This document shows, one piece after another, positions 1 to 6,888 of a stretch of 64,000 nucleotides of DNA; the first letter of the stretch is position 1, and each line of letters opens with the position of its first letter. The DNA is from Candidatus Limihabitans stercoravium. Lineage in GTDB: Bacteria > Bacillota > Clostridia > Christensenellales > CAG-314. Where the stretch lies: NCBI GenBank assembly GCA_018715495.1, contig DVLO01000003.1, forward strand, positions 1 to 64,000, read 5' to 3'. The notes beneath the pieces are model-generated. The model was not told the DNA's origin. It searched no databases and worked only from the letters and a program-made list of their open reading frames with translations. The translations under genes and the position numbers were made by a program.

Positions 1-1
1 G

Positions 2-94
2 TACATAGCCTACTACAACAATGAAAGAATATCCATAAAACTAAAAGGACTGAGTCCGGTACAGTACCGAACTCAGTCGCAAGTAACAATTTAA
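2..94 (+). CDS. IS3-family transposase OrfB, C-terminal fragment
   Basis: Reading frame 2 is open from the window edge to TAA at 92-94. It gives 30 residues beginning YIAYYNNERI, containing KGLSPVQYRTQ and ending QVTI. The YxxYYNNxR and GLSPVQYR motifs are characteristic of the C-terminus of the DDE integrase domain of IS150-group OrfB proteins. The catalytic residues lie upstream, outside the window. The codons for the LSPVQYRTQ stretch form a strong DNA hairpin (46-79), which might also act as a terminator for read-through on the minus strand. Truncation is due to the window edge, so intactness cannot be judged. Confidence 0.82.
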   Translation, partial: YIAYYNNERISIKLKGLSPVQYRTQSQVTI

Positions 95-102
95 TTATTT
101 AA

Positions 103-126
103 TTTTTGTCCAACTTTTGGGGTACA
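103..126 (+). repeat. Right terminal inverted repeat of the IS
   Basis: The IS end is T-rich, then GTCCAACTTTTGGGGTACA. The bases just outside (ccccaag) happen to extend a hairpin with the IS end, ggggt/acccc around TACA. Assignment as an IS150-type end is based on motif resemblance and on its position 8 bases after the transposase stop codon. Confidence 0.65.
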
Positions 127-183
127 CCCCAAGTTTTCGGTGCGTTTACTATTTTTATAATTTAAGTTTTGCCGATTGCTGAA

Positions 184-2796
184 TTACTTCAATTCTTCGA
201 TACGTTCAAGCAACTGAACACGCAGTTGAAGGTATTTGTTGAGTTTTTCCTTTTCCTTTTCAATCAGTTGTTGCGGTGCTTTAGCAACGAATCCCTGATT
301 GTTCAACTTGCCTTCGGCACGCTTGATTTCATCCTCTGTATCTTTCAACTGTTTGTTGAGCTTTTCCATTTCCTTTTCAGCATCCACAAGGTCACCCAAA
401 GGAATTTCCACTTCGGCAATGGAAGCAACAATCTTGACGCACTTAGGAGTATCCAGTTTGTCGGTAAAGTTGATGTGATCGCATCCGCCCAACTTTTCAA
501 TGTACAGACTGCACTGTTCTACACGGCTGTCATTTGCCTTCAGGTTGATGTGTATGCGCTTGGACGGTACCACGCCATATTCGGCACGAATGTTACGGAT
601 ACGTGTGATGAGTTCCTTGAGGTTTTCAACAAGTTCCATTTCCTTAGTGAAGTTGAATTTTTCTTCCACTGTCGGATAGGATTCAATCATGATGCTTTCG
701 CCGTGATTGGGCAATTCTTGGTACAATTTTTCTGTAAGGCAAGGAGCAAAAGGATGCAACATCTTCAGGATCTTGTCCAATACGTATGTCAGCACTGTCA
801 GGCACTGTGTACGTGCGTTGTCATCTGTTCCGTACAATACGGGTTTAGAAAATTCGATGTACCAGTCGCAGAATTCACTCCATACAAAGTCATACAACGT
901 TTGACTTGCCATACCCAGTTCGAACTTGTCGATCAGTTCGGTAACTGTTGCACAAACTTGATTCAGTCTTGACAAAATCCACTTGTCGGCAAGACTCAGT
1001 TCGCAACTGTCGATGTCTGTCAGTTGCTTGTTTTCGCAGTTCATCAGCACGAAACGTGTTGCATTCCAGATCTTGTTCATGAAGTTTCTTGTGCCGTCAA
1101 TCTTGTACTGTGAGAAACGTTGGTCACTTCCGTTTGCAACGCCGTTGAGCAATGCAAAACGTAATGTGTCGGCACCGAACTTTTCAATGTATTCAACGGG
1201 GTCAATTCCGTTGCCAAGAGATTTACTCATCTTTCTGCCCTGATCGTCACGAACGATACCGTGCATCAGTACGTGACTGAAAGGCACTTTACCTGTGTTG
1301 TACAGAGATGAGAAAATCATACGTGCTACCCAGAAGAAGATGATGTCATGTCCGCATGACAACACGCTTGTGGGGAAGAATTTCCGGTAATCTTCGGCGT
1401 TTTCGGTGTAGCCCAATGTTGAGAATGGCCACAAAGCGCTGCTGAACCATGTGTCCAAAACGTCTTCGTCCTGGTGGATGTGTGTGCTGCCGCACTTTTC
1501 GCACTTTGTTGCGTCCGTTTCGCTGCATGTCATGTGACCGCAGTCTTCGCAGTACCACACGGGAATACGGTGTCCCCACCACAACTGACGGGAAATACAC
1601 CAGTCCTTGATGTTTTCCATCCAATTGAAATAAATCTTTTCAAATCTTTCGGGGTGGAACTGGATTTCGCCCTTCTTTACAACGTCAATTGCAGGACGTG
1701 CAAGAGGCTCCATCTTGACGAACCACTGCTTGGATACAATGGGTTCTACTGTTGTGTGACAACGGTAGCACGCTCCGACATTGTGCTTGTGCGGTTCGAT
1801 CTTTTCCATCACGCCCATTTCCTTGAGCTTTTCAACGATTGCCTTACGTGCTTCGTAACGGTCCATTCCACAGAATTCGCCGGCATTTTCGTTCATTGTA
1901 CCGTCGTAGTTCATTACACGGATTACAGGCAGGTTGTGACGCAGACCCACTTCAAAGTCGTTGGGGTCGTGAGCAGGTGTAATCTTTACAACGCCTGTAC
2001 CAAAATCCATGTCAACGTATTCGTCCGCAATGACTGGGATTTCACGGTTGACGAAGGGAACTACCACGGTCTTACCTACAAGGTGACTGTAACGCTTGTC
2101 GTTGGGATTTACTGCTACTGCTGTATCGCCCAGCATTGTTTCGGGACGTGTTGTAGCAAATGTAACCTTTTCCTTGCCGTCGGGAGTAAAGTAGCTGTAA
2201 TGCCAGAAAAATCCGTCCTGTTCGGAATACTCTACTTCGGCGTCGGACAACGCTGTGTTACACACAGGACAACGGTTGATGATTCGGTCGCCCTGGTAAA
2301 TCAAACCGTCCTTGTACATGGAAACAAATGCCTTGCGCACTGCCTTACTGCACTTTTCGTCCATGGTAAATGCAAGACGTGACCAGTCGCAACTGCAAGA
2401 AAGATACTTCAATTGTTCAACAATACGGCCGCCGTACTTTTCCTTCCATGCCCATGCGTGTTTTAAAAACTCTTCACGTCCGATTTCGTGTTTTTCAATG
2501 CCCTTGGATTTCAACATTTCAACGATCTTGACTTCCGTTGCGATGCTTGCGTGGTCCGTTCCGGGAAGCCACAATGTGTTAAATCCCTTCATGCGCTTGA
2601 AACGGATCAATGTATCCTGAATGGCACTGTCCAATGCGTGACCCAGGTGCAGTTGTCCCGTGATGTTGGGAGGAGGCGTAACCATTGAAAAATACGGTTT
2701 GTCGCTGTTGAGGTCAGGCTTAAAATATCCCTTGTCCATCCAGTTGTTGTAAATTTCCTTTTCAAATTGTTGAGGTTGATAGGTTTTTTCCAACAT
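184..2796 (-). CDS. valS: Valine--tRNA ligase
   Basis: Class I aminoacyl-tRNA synthetase that charges tRNA-Val, in the cytoplasm. It is about 870 residues long, the usual bacterial size. The HLGH signature follows PPPNITG at residues 50-53, and the KMSKS motif lies in GRKMSKSLGN near residue 525. A CP1 editing domain lies between them, with a CxxC-type zinc-like cluster (CPVC, CEDCGH). The last 70 residues form the coiled-coil tRNA-binding arm typical of ValRS. The reading frame extends upstream, but the ATG at 2796 is preceded by AAGGAGAAA and begins MLEKTYQ, the family's usual N-terminus. A T-box leader lies directly upstream. Confidence 0.97.
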   Translation of the reverse strand: MLEKTYQPQQFEKEIYNNWMDKGYFKPDLNSDKPYFSMVTPPPNITGQLHLGHALDSAIQDTLIRFKRMKGFNTLWLPGTDHASIATEVKIVEMLKSKGIEKHEIGREEFLKHAWAWKEKYGGRIVEQLKYLSCSCDWSRLAFTMDEKCSKAVRKAFVSMYKDGLIYQGDRIINRCPVCNTALSDAEVEYSEQDGFFWHYSYFTPDGKEKVTFATTRPETMLGDTAVAVNPNDKRYSHLVGKTVVVPFVNREIPVIADEYVDMDFGTGVVKITPAHDPNDFEVGLRHNLPVIRVMNYDGTMNENAGEFCGMDRYEARKAIVEKLKEMGVMEKIEPHKHNVGACYRCHTTVEPIVSKQWFVKMEPLARPAIDVVKKGEIQFHPERFEKIYFNWMENIKDWCISRQLWWGHRIPVWYCEDCGHMTCSETDATKCEKCGSTHIHQDEDVLDTWFSSALWPFSTLGYTENAEDYRKFFPTSVLSCGHDIIFFWVARMIFSSLYNTGKVPFSHVLMHGIVRDDQGRKMSKSLGNGIDPVEYIEKFGADTLRFALLNGVANGSDQRFSQYKIDGTRNFMNKIWNATRFVLMNCENKQLTDIDSCELSLADKWILSRLNQVCATVTELIDKFELGMASQTLYDFVWSEFCDWYIEFSKPVLYGTDDNARTQCLTVLTYVLDKILKMLHPFAPCLTEKLYQELPNHGESIMIESYPTVEEKFNFTKEMELVENLKELITRIRNIRAEYGVVPSKRIHINLKANDSRVEQCSLYIEKLGGCDHINFTDKLDTPKCVKIVASIAEVEIPLGDLVDAEKEMEKLNKQLKDTEDEIKRAEGKLNNQGFVAKAPQQLIEKEKEKLNKYLQLRVQLLERIEELK

Positions 2797-3066
2797 ATAT
2801 TTTCTCCTTGTTAAATGTAAAAAAAATGCACTGTCCCTATAAACAGGACGTGCATGACGTGGTACCACCCGTATTCGCAACCGAATTCGATTGCCTCTTG
2901 ACTTGTAACGGAGTCACCCGTGTTTCGTTACTGTTACTTGGCGAAACCCACTAAACAAACTACTTCGAAGGGGCGTAAGTACCGAATTCTCACCGCAGTC
3001 GGCTCTCTGAAAAATACGCATTGTCCTCTACTACTTTTGTCTCAACGTGTTATCCTATTAAACTAC
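2797..3066 (-). promoter_or_regulatory. T-box riboswitch leader of valS
   Basis: The minus-strand leader contains the conserved T-box core CGGGTGGTACCACG at about 2858-2872, a stem I region with AGAGAGCCGAC and GGTGAGAA (around 2970-3010), and a terminator hairpin just before the ribosome-binding site. In this family, uncharged cognate tRNA binds the specifier and T-box and disrupts the terminator, so low valyl-tRNA raises valS expression. GTA valine triplets occur at two candidate places in stem I (CGGTACTT and GAAGTAG). I could not decide which is the specifier. Confidence 0.9.
2820..2855 (-). terminator. T-box leader terminator
   Basis: On the minus strand TGCACGTCC pairs with GGGACAGTGCA, followed by a run of at least seven Ts. 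It lies directly after the T-box core and before the valS ribosome-binding site, as expected for the alternative terminator of a T-box leader. Confidence 0.85.
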
Positions 3067-3072
3067 CAAACT

Positions 3073-3101
3073 ATTTTAACAAAAAAAAATTTTTTTGACA
3101 A
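3073..3101 (-). promoter_or_regulatory. Promoter of the valS T-box transcript
   Basis: TTGTCA (3101-3096) and TAAAAT (3078-3073), 17 bases apart. This predicts a start near 3066, which defines the 5' end of the T-box leader. The spacer is an A-then-T tract. Confidence 0.65.
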
Positions 3102-3126
3102 CTGTTTTACCGTTGTTTGGTCAACA

Positions 3127-3156
3127 TTAACACTTTTTTCGACAAATCAATACTAT
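3127..3156 (+). promoter_or_regulatory. Candidate promoter of the ABC importer operon
   Basis: TTAACA and TACTAT with an 18-base spacer, 31 bases before the first ATG. The match is moderate. No TPP-type or other metabolite riboswitch core is visible between here and the start codon. Confidence 0.35.
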
Positions 3157-3186
3157 ACCATATAGACCAATAAACGGAGGTTAAAC

Positions 3187-4173
3187 ATGAAAAAATTTCT
3201 TGCACTTGCCATGGTAGTAATGCTGCTTGCGGTAGGTGCTTTGGCTGTTGGATGCCAACCTGCGTCCGACAACGTAATCAGAGTCAATGAAGTGACTCAC
3301 AGTATCTTTTACGCACCGCAATACGTTGCAATGCAGATGGGCTACTTCGAAGAAGAAGGTCTTGAAATTGTACTTACCAACGGCGGCGGCGCAGACAACG
3401 TAATGACAGCACTGCTGACCGGTGAAGCGGACGTAGGACTGATGGGTTGTGAAGCAAGCATCTACGTCTATCTGCAAGGTAAAGAGAACTACCCAAGAGT
3501 ATTTGCTCAACTTACCAAACGTGACGGCAGTTTCCTGGTAGGACGTAACGTCGAAGAAAATTTCGACTACTCTTCACTTCATGGCAAACACATATTGATG
3601 GGTCGTAAGGGCGGCATGCCTGCAATGATTTTGGAATACGTATTGAATCAGCACGGACTTACCGACGGTGGCAACGTCACAATGGATTACTCCGTACAGT
3701 TCAACTTCCTTACACAAGCATTTGTGGGCGGCACAGGCGACTACGTTCCGCTGTTCGAACCCAATGCAAGCCTGCTTGAACAACAAGACAACGGATACAT
3801 CGTATCGGCAATCGGTACCGAAAGCGGAGAAATACCCTACACCTGTTACACTGCAACTCCCGAATACCTGGAGGAAAACAGTGAAAAAATGGAAAAATTC
3901 CTTCGTGCTGTGTGGAAAGGTTATCAATACATTCTTGACACACCGCTTGACCAGGTAGCGGAATTACTCCTGCCGCTGTTCCCCGACACCGACGTTGAAA
4001 TTGTGGAAAGTTCCCTTGACAACTACCTCAACAGTGACGTCTGGACAGATACTCCTGTTGTAAGCCGTGAAGCATTTACACTCATTCAGGACATCATGGA
4101 AAACGCAGGCGAACTGTCACAACGTGTAGATTACGAAACAATAATCGATACAACCATTGCTTCAAAAATTTAA
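3187..4173 (+). CDS. ABC importer substrate-binding lipoprotein, NMT1/THI5-like
   Basis: Extracytoplasmic solute-binding protein of 328 residues. Residues 1-23 are a lipoprotein signal (MKKFLALAMV, hydrophobic core, lipobox AVGC with Cys23), so it should be membrane-anchored. The mature part has the NMT1/THI5/SsuA pattern: FYAPQYVAMQMGYFEEEGL, then a GGGADNVMTALLTGEADVG stretch near residue 70. Family members bind nitrate, sulfonates, taurine or thiamine-pyrimidine precursors. The sequence does not decide which. The start has GGAGG seven bases upstream. The ATPase follows after 41 bases, and together with the permease this is a complete importer. Confidence 0.88.
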   Translation: MKKFLALAMVVMLLAVGALAVGCQPASDNVIRVNEVTHSIFYAPQYVAMQMGYFEEEGLEIVLTNGGGADNVMTALLTGEADVGLMGCEASIYVYLQGKENYPRVFAQLTKRDGSFLVGRNVEENFDYSSLHGKHILMGRKGGMPAMILEYVLNQHGLTDGGNVTMDYSVQFNFLTQAFVGGTGDYVPLFEPNASLLEQQDNGYIVSAIGTESGEIPYTCYTATPEYLEENSEKMEKFLRAVWKGYQYILDTPLDQVAELLLPLFPDTDVEIVESSLDNYLNSDVWTDTPVVSREAFTLIQDIMENAGELSQRVDYETIIDTTIASKI

Positions 4174-4214
4174 TACCCCTTGCAGGCGCACTGCAAGGCA
4201 GACAGGAGAAACAC

Positions 4215-4970
4215 ATGCAAGAAATTCTTAAATTTGAAAATGTGCGACAGGTTTTTTACACCGATACGCAAGAAACGGTTGCCATTGACAACCTGTCTTT
4301 TTCGGTAAACAAAGGAGAATTTGCCGCTCTCTTGGGACCGTCGGGCTGTGGTAAGACCACCGTGCTTTCGCTCATCTGTAAATTGCTGAAACCAACCGAA
4401 GGTAAGGTGGAAATACTGTCAGACAATCCCAACGCAGTGGGCTACATGCTGCAACATGACCATCTGTTCGGCTGGCGTACAATAGAGAAAAACATTCTCT
4501 TAGGTCTTGAAATAGCAGGCAAGGTTACCCCCGAACAGCGCAAATACGCAGCCGACCTCATGGACAAGTACGGTCTGGGTGAGTTTAAAAACCACTACCC
4601 TGCGCAACTGTCGGGAGGTATGCGACAACGCACCGCACTTATACGCACTCTTGCCACACGTCCCGACATACTTCTGTTGGACGAACCATTTTCGGCACTG
4701 GACTACCAGACAAGGCTGGACGTGTGCGAAGACGTGTATTCAATCATTAAAAAGGAAAACAAGACTGCACTGTTGGTCACACACGACATTTCCGAAGCCA
4801 TTTCGCTTGCGGACGTCATTTACGTGCTTACCGCCCGTCCGTCCACATTGAAGGCTACGCACCTGACCAACATGCAACACATCGATTCGCCGTTAAAACG
4901 CAGGGAAAGTCCCGATTTTTCACGGCAATTTCAACTGCTGTACAACTACTTGAACGGAGGTGACAAATGA
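4215..4970 (+). CDS. ABC importer ATPase (SsuB/TauB-like)
   Basis: Nucleotide-binding subunit of 251 residues that powers the importer with the neighbouring permease and lipoprotein. Walker A is GPSGCGKTT (41-49), the Q-loop is near MLQHDHLF (78-85), the ABC signature is LSGGMRQR (132-139), Walker B is ILLLDEP (152-158), and the H-loop His is H190 in LVTHDISEA. The length is normal for the nitrate/sulfonate/taurine group. Its end overlaps the permease start by four bases (ATGA), implying translational coupling. Confidence 0.93.
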   Translation: MQEILKFENVRQVFYTDTQETVAIDNLSFSVNKGEFAALLGPSGCGKTTVLSLICKLLKPTEGKVEILSDNPNAVGYMLQHDHLFGWRTIEKNILLGLEIAGKVTPEQRKYAADLMDKYGLGEFKNHYPAQLSGGMRQRTALIRTLATRPDILLLDEPFSALDYQTRLDVCEDVYSIIKKENKTALLVTHDISEAISLADVIYVLTARPSTLKATHLTNMQHIDSPLKRRESPDFSRQFQLLYNYLNGGDK

Positions 4971-5773
4971 AACAACTCCAACTGTCGCCCCAGCACGTAA
5001 AGTATTTGAAATCCAAACGGTGCCGTGCCGTGGGGGTACATCTTGCAAGATGTGCAATATTGGTAGGCTTTCTGTTGGTGTGGGAGCTTCTTGCACAACT
5101 GAAGGTCATTGACGTGTTCCTGACAAGCTGCCCAAGCAGAGTTTTTACTACTCTTGCATCGATGACGGCGGAAGGACAACTGACTCAACACGTGTGGGCA
5201 AGCCTGTACGAAACAGTTGTAGGCTACATCATAGGTACCGCTTTAGGATACGTCATTGCCATTGCTTTGTGGTGGAACGACACCGCAAGAAAAATTTTCG
5301 AACCCTACCTTGTCGTCATCAACAGTCTGCCTAAGATTGCACTTGGCCCATTAATCATACTGTGGGCAGGAACAGGCAAGAAGTCAATAGTTGTGATGAC
5401 GGTACTGATTTCCGTTGTAATCACGGCAATTTCGCTGATGAACGGATTTTGCGAAACAGACAAAAACAAAATACTGCTGATGAAGTCAATGCACGCATCA
5501 AAGTGGCAGACATTTACTAAACTTGTTGCACCCGCTAACCTTCCCACCCTTACCGCCACACTTAAAATAAACGTCGGAATGAGTTGGGTAGGTTCAATCA
5601 TGGGCGAATACCTTGTCAGCAAGGAAGGTCTAGGCTACCTGCTTGTGTACGGTTCGCAGACATTCCGTCTTGATCTTGTAATGAGTTGTACAATTTTACT
5701 GTGCACACTTGCCGGTTTAATGTACGCTGCAGTTGTTGCACTGGAAAAACTTCTGCTCAGAAACAAGTACTGA
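4967..5773 (+). CDS. ABC importer permease (SsuC-like)
   Basis: Inner-membrane permease of 268 residues with about six hydrophobic segments. The first is at residues 27-45 (ARCAILVGFLLVWELLA). The cytoplasmic EAA-like loop is at roughly 175-205 (SMHASKWQTFTKLVAPANLPTL), where the ATPase docks. Family members form homodimers with the ATPase subunit. A GGAGGTGAC ribosome-binding site lies within the end of the ATPase gene. A strong terminator ends the operon 40 bases downstream. Confidence 0.9.
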   Translation: MKQLQLSPQHVKYLKSKRCRAVGVHLARCAILVGFLLVWELLAQLKVIDVFLTSCPSRVFTTLASMTAEGQLTQHVWASLYETVVGYIIGTALGYVIAIALWWNDTARKIFEPYLVVINSLPKIALGPLIILWAGTGKKSIVVMTVLISVVITAISLMNGFCETDKNKILLMKSMHASKWQTFTKLVAPANLPTLTATLKINVGMSWVGSIMGEYLVSKEGLGYLLVYGSQTFRLDLVMSCTILLCTLAGLMYAAVVALEKLLLRNKY

Positions 5774-5812
5774 CACCACCGACATCATCAAAACAATGCT
5801 GTCGTAAAAATA

Positions 5813-5846
5813 CGTCGCAGGGATCATCTCTGCGACGAACTTTTTT
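5813..5846 (+). terminator. Terminator of the ABC importer operon
   Basis: CGTCGCAG pairs with CTGCGACG around a short loop and is followed by AACTTTTTTG, a canonical intrinsic terminator. Confidence 0.9.
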
Positions 5847-5847
5847 G

Positions 5848-5876
5848 TTGTAATTGTATCAACAGACCAATACAAT
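5848..5876 (+). promoter_or_regulatory. Promoter of the YkvI-like gene (leaderless arrangement)
   Basis: TTGTAA (5848-5853) and TACAAT (5871-5876) with a 17-base spacer. Only six bases separate the -10 box from the ATG at 5883, so transcription would start at or next to the start codon. No Shine-Dalgarno sequence is present. Confidence 0.6.
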
Positions 5877-5882
5877 GTTAGT

Positions 5883-6854
5883 ATGAAAATATTTATTTAC
5901 ACCGCCACACTGCTTGGAGCAGTGATAGGCGCAGGTTTTGTAGGCGGAAAAGAAATTGTACTGTTTTTCAACGGGTCAATCACAGAAGTTTTGCAATTTG
6001 CAATAGTATTTGCATTGTGTTGCTGTATTTCGGTAAAACGAATTGCTGACACGCAAAGTTACGACCTTCCGCAATTGCTCAAAAGCACCACTCCTGACTT
6101 CACAAGGTGGGTGTTCAGCGCAAGTTACATTGTTGTACTTACAACCATGCTGTGCGGAGCCAATGATTGCTTCACAATGTTGACGGACATCAATCTTCCT
6201 ATAGGGGCTGTACTGGTATCCCTTGTGTGTGTTGCAGTCATGAGAAAGGAAAAGGGAATGGCAATATTCAACTGCATTGCCGTACCTGTGATTGTAGTTT
6301 TCCTGATTGTTGCATTGATGAGTCTGCCGGAAACTCTGCCCCTTTCCACACAATCAACTGTCACACAAACTCCCATCGTCTACGCACTGTTCAACTACGC
6401 AATGTGCTTGTCTGTACTGGGTAGTTGTACGCCTGTAAAAAACAAATTTGTACCGTCGTTACTGTGTACAGTTGTAATTGCGCTACTAATAGGCACGCTG
6501 GCAATGCGTATAGACGACGTGACGGCACTACAGTCACTGCCTTTACTGTATTTGATTAAAGACAACACAGTGCTGTACTCATTCGGTATTGTTGCAATGT
6601 GTCTTGCAATAGTAACATCCGTACTGGCAAATCTCTGTTCCCTTACCGCTGAACTTACCGCTATTACTAAAGACAGGACGTTTTCTCTAATGGCAATACT
6701 CAGTTTCTGTTGCGTTCTTTCCGTGGGCGGATACGATACCATTGTAAAATACTGCTATCCCGTAATTGCACTGCTGGGTCTGTTTGTCGCATTGAGTTGT
6801 GTTTTTAAGACAGTAACAAAAAAGACCGTAAATGTACGGTCTTTAAGTCGGTAA
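5883..6854 (+). CDS. YkvI-like multi-pass membrane protein
   Basis: Integral membrane protein of 323 residues with about ten hydrophobic segments. The opening, GAVIGAGFVGGKEIVLFF (residues 12-29), matches the YkvI family, which is distantly related to APC-superfamily transporters and starts with a G-rich unwound first helix. Transported substrate is unknown in this family. There is no ribosome-binding site. The -10 box sits six bases before the ATG, so the mRNA is probably leaderless. Its last codons overlap a terminator serving the convergent minus-strand operon. Confidence 0.72.
   Translation: MKIFIYTATLLGAVIGAGFVGGKEIVLFFNGSITEVLQFAIVFALCCCISVKRIADTQSYDLPQLLKSTTPDFTRWVFSASYIVVLTTMLCGANDCFTMLTDINLPIGAVLVSLVCVAVMRKEKGMAIFNCIAVPVIVVFLIVALMSLPETLPLSTQSTVTQTPIVYALFNYAMCLSVLGSCTPVKNKFVPSLLCTVVIALLIGTLAMRIDDVTALQSLPLLYLIKDNTVLYSFGIVAMCLAIVTSVLANLCSLTAELTAITKDRTFSLMAILSFCCVLSVGGYDTIVKYCYPVIALLGLFVALSCVFKTVTKKTVNVRSLSR
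6816..6845 (-). terminator. Terminator of the hsp33 operon, overlapping the ykvI-like 3' end
   Basis: On the minus strand AGACCGTA-CATT-TACGGTCT is followed by TTTTTTG. The hairpin lies within the last ten codons of the convergent YkvI-like gene. On the plus strand the downstream T-run is weaker (TTTAAG), so it may work less well in that direction. Confidence 0.8.
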
Positions 6855-6888
6855 CTGTAAATTAATTTGTACGAAAAATCAGGGCACG

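Larger units (their letters stand above)
1..126 (+). mobile_element. 3' end of an IS3-family (IS150-group) insertion sequence
   Basis: The first 126 bases are the right end of an insertion sequence whose body lies outside the window. It contains the C-terminus of an OrfB-type transposase (2-94) followed by a terminal inverted repeat at about 103-126, read on the plus strand as TTTTTGTCCAACTTTTGGGG and then TACA. Read inward on the other strand the repeat starts TGTACCCC and continues AAAAGTTGGACAAAAA, typical in my recollection of IS150-group ends. The element stops about 57 bases from the valS stop codon. The left end and any target duplication cannot be seen. Confidence 0.8.

Noticed and set aside
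46-79. Strong hairpin as a dedicated valS terminator
   Set aside because: It lies inside the transposase coding end and encodes the conserved LSPVQYRTQ stretch, so it belongs to the IS. A secondary terminator role is possible but not shown.
1474-2382. 302-codon plus-strand open frame opposite valS
   Set aside because: Shadow of valS on the other strand; no ribosome-binding site and no recognisable domain.
3100-3186. Thiamine (TPP) riboswitch before the NMT1/THI5-type importer
   Set aside because: No CUGAGA or ACCUGA-type core is present, and the leader is too short.
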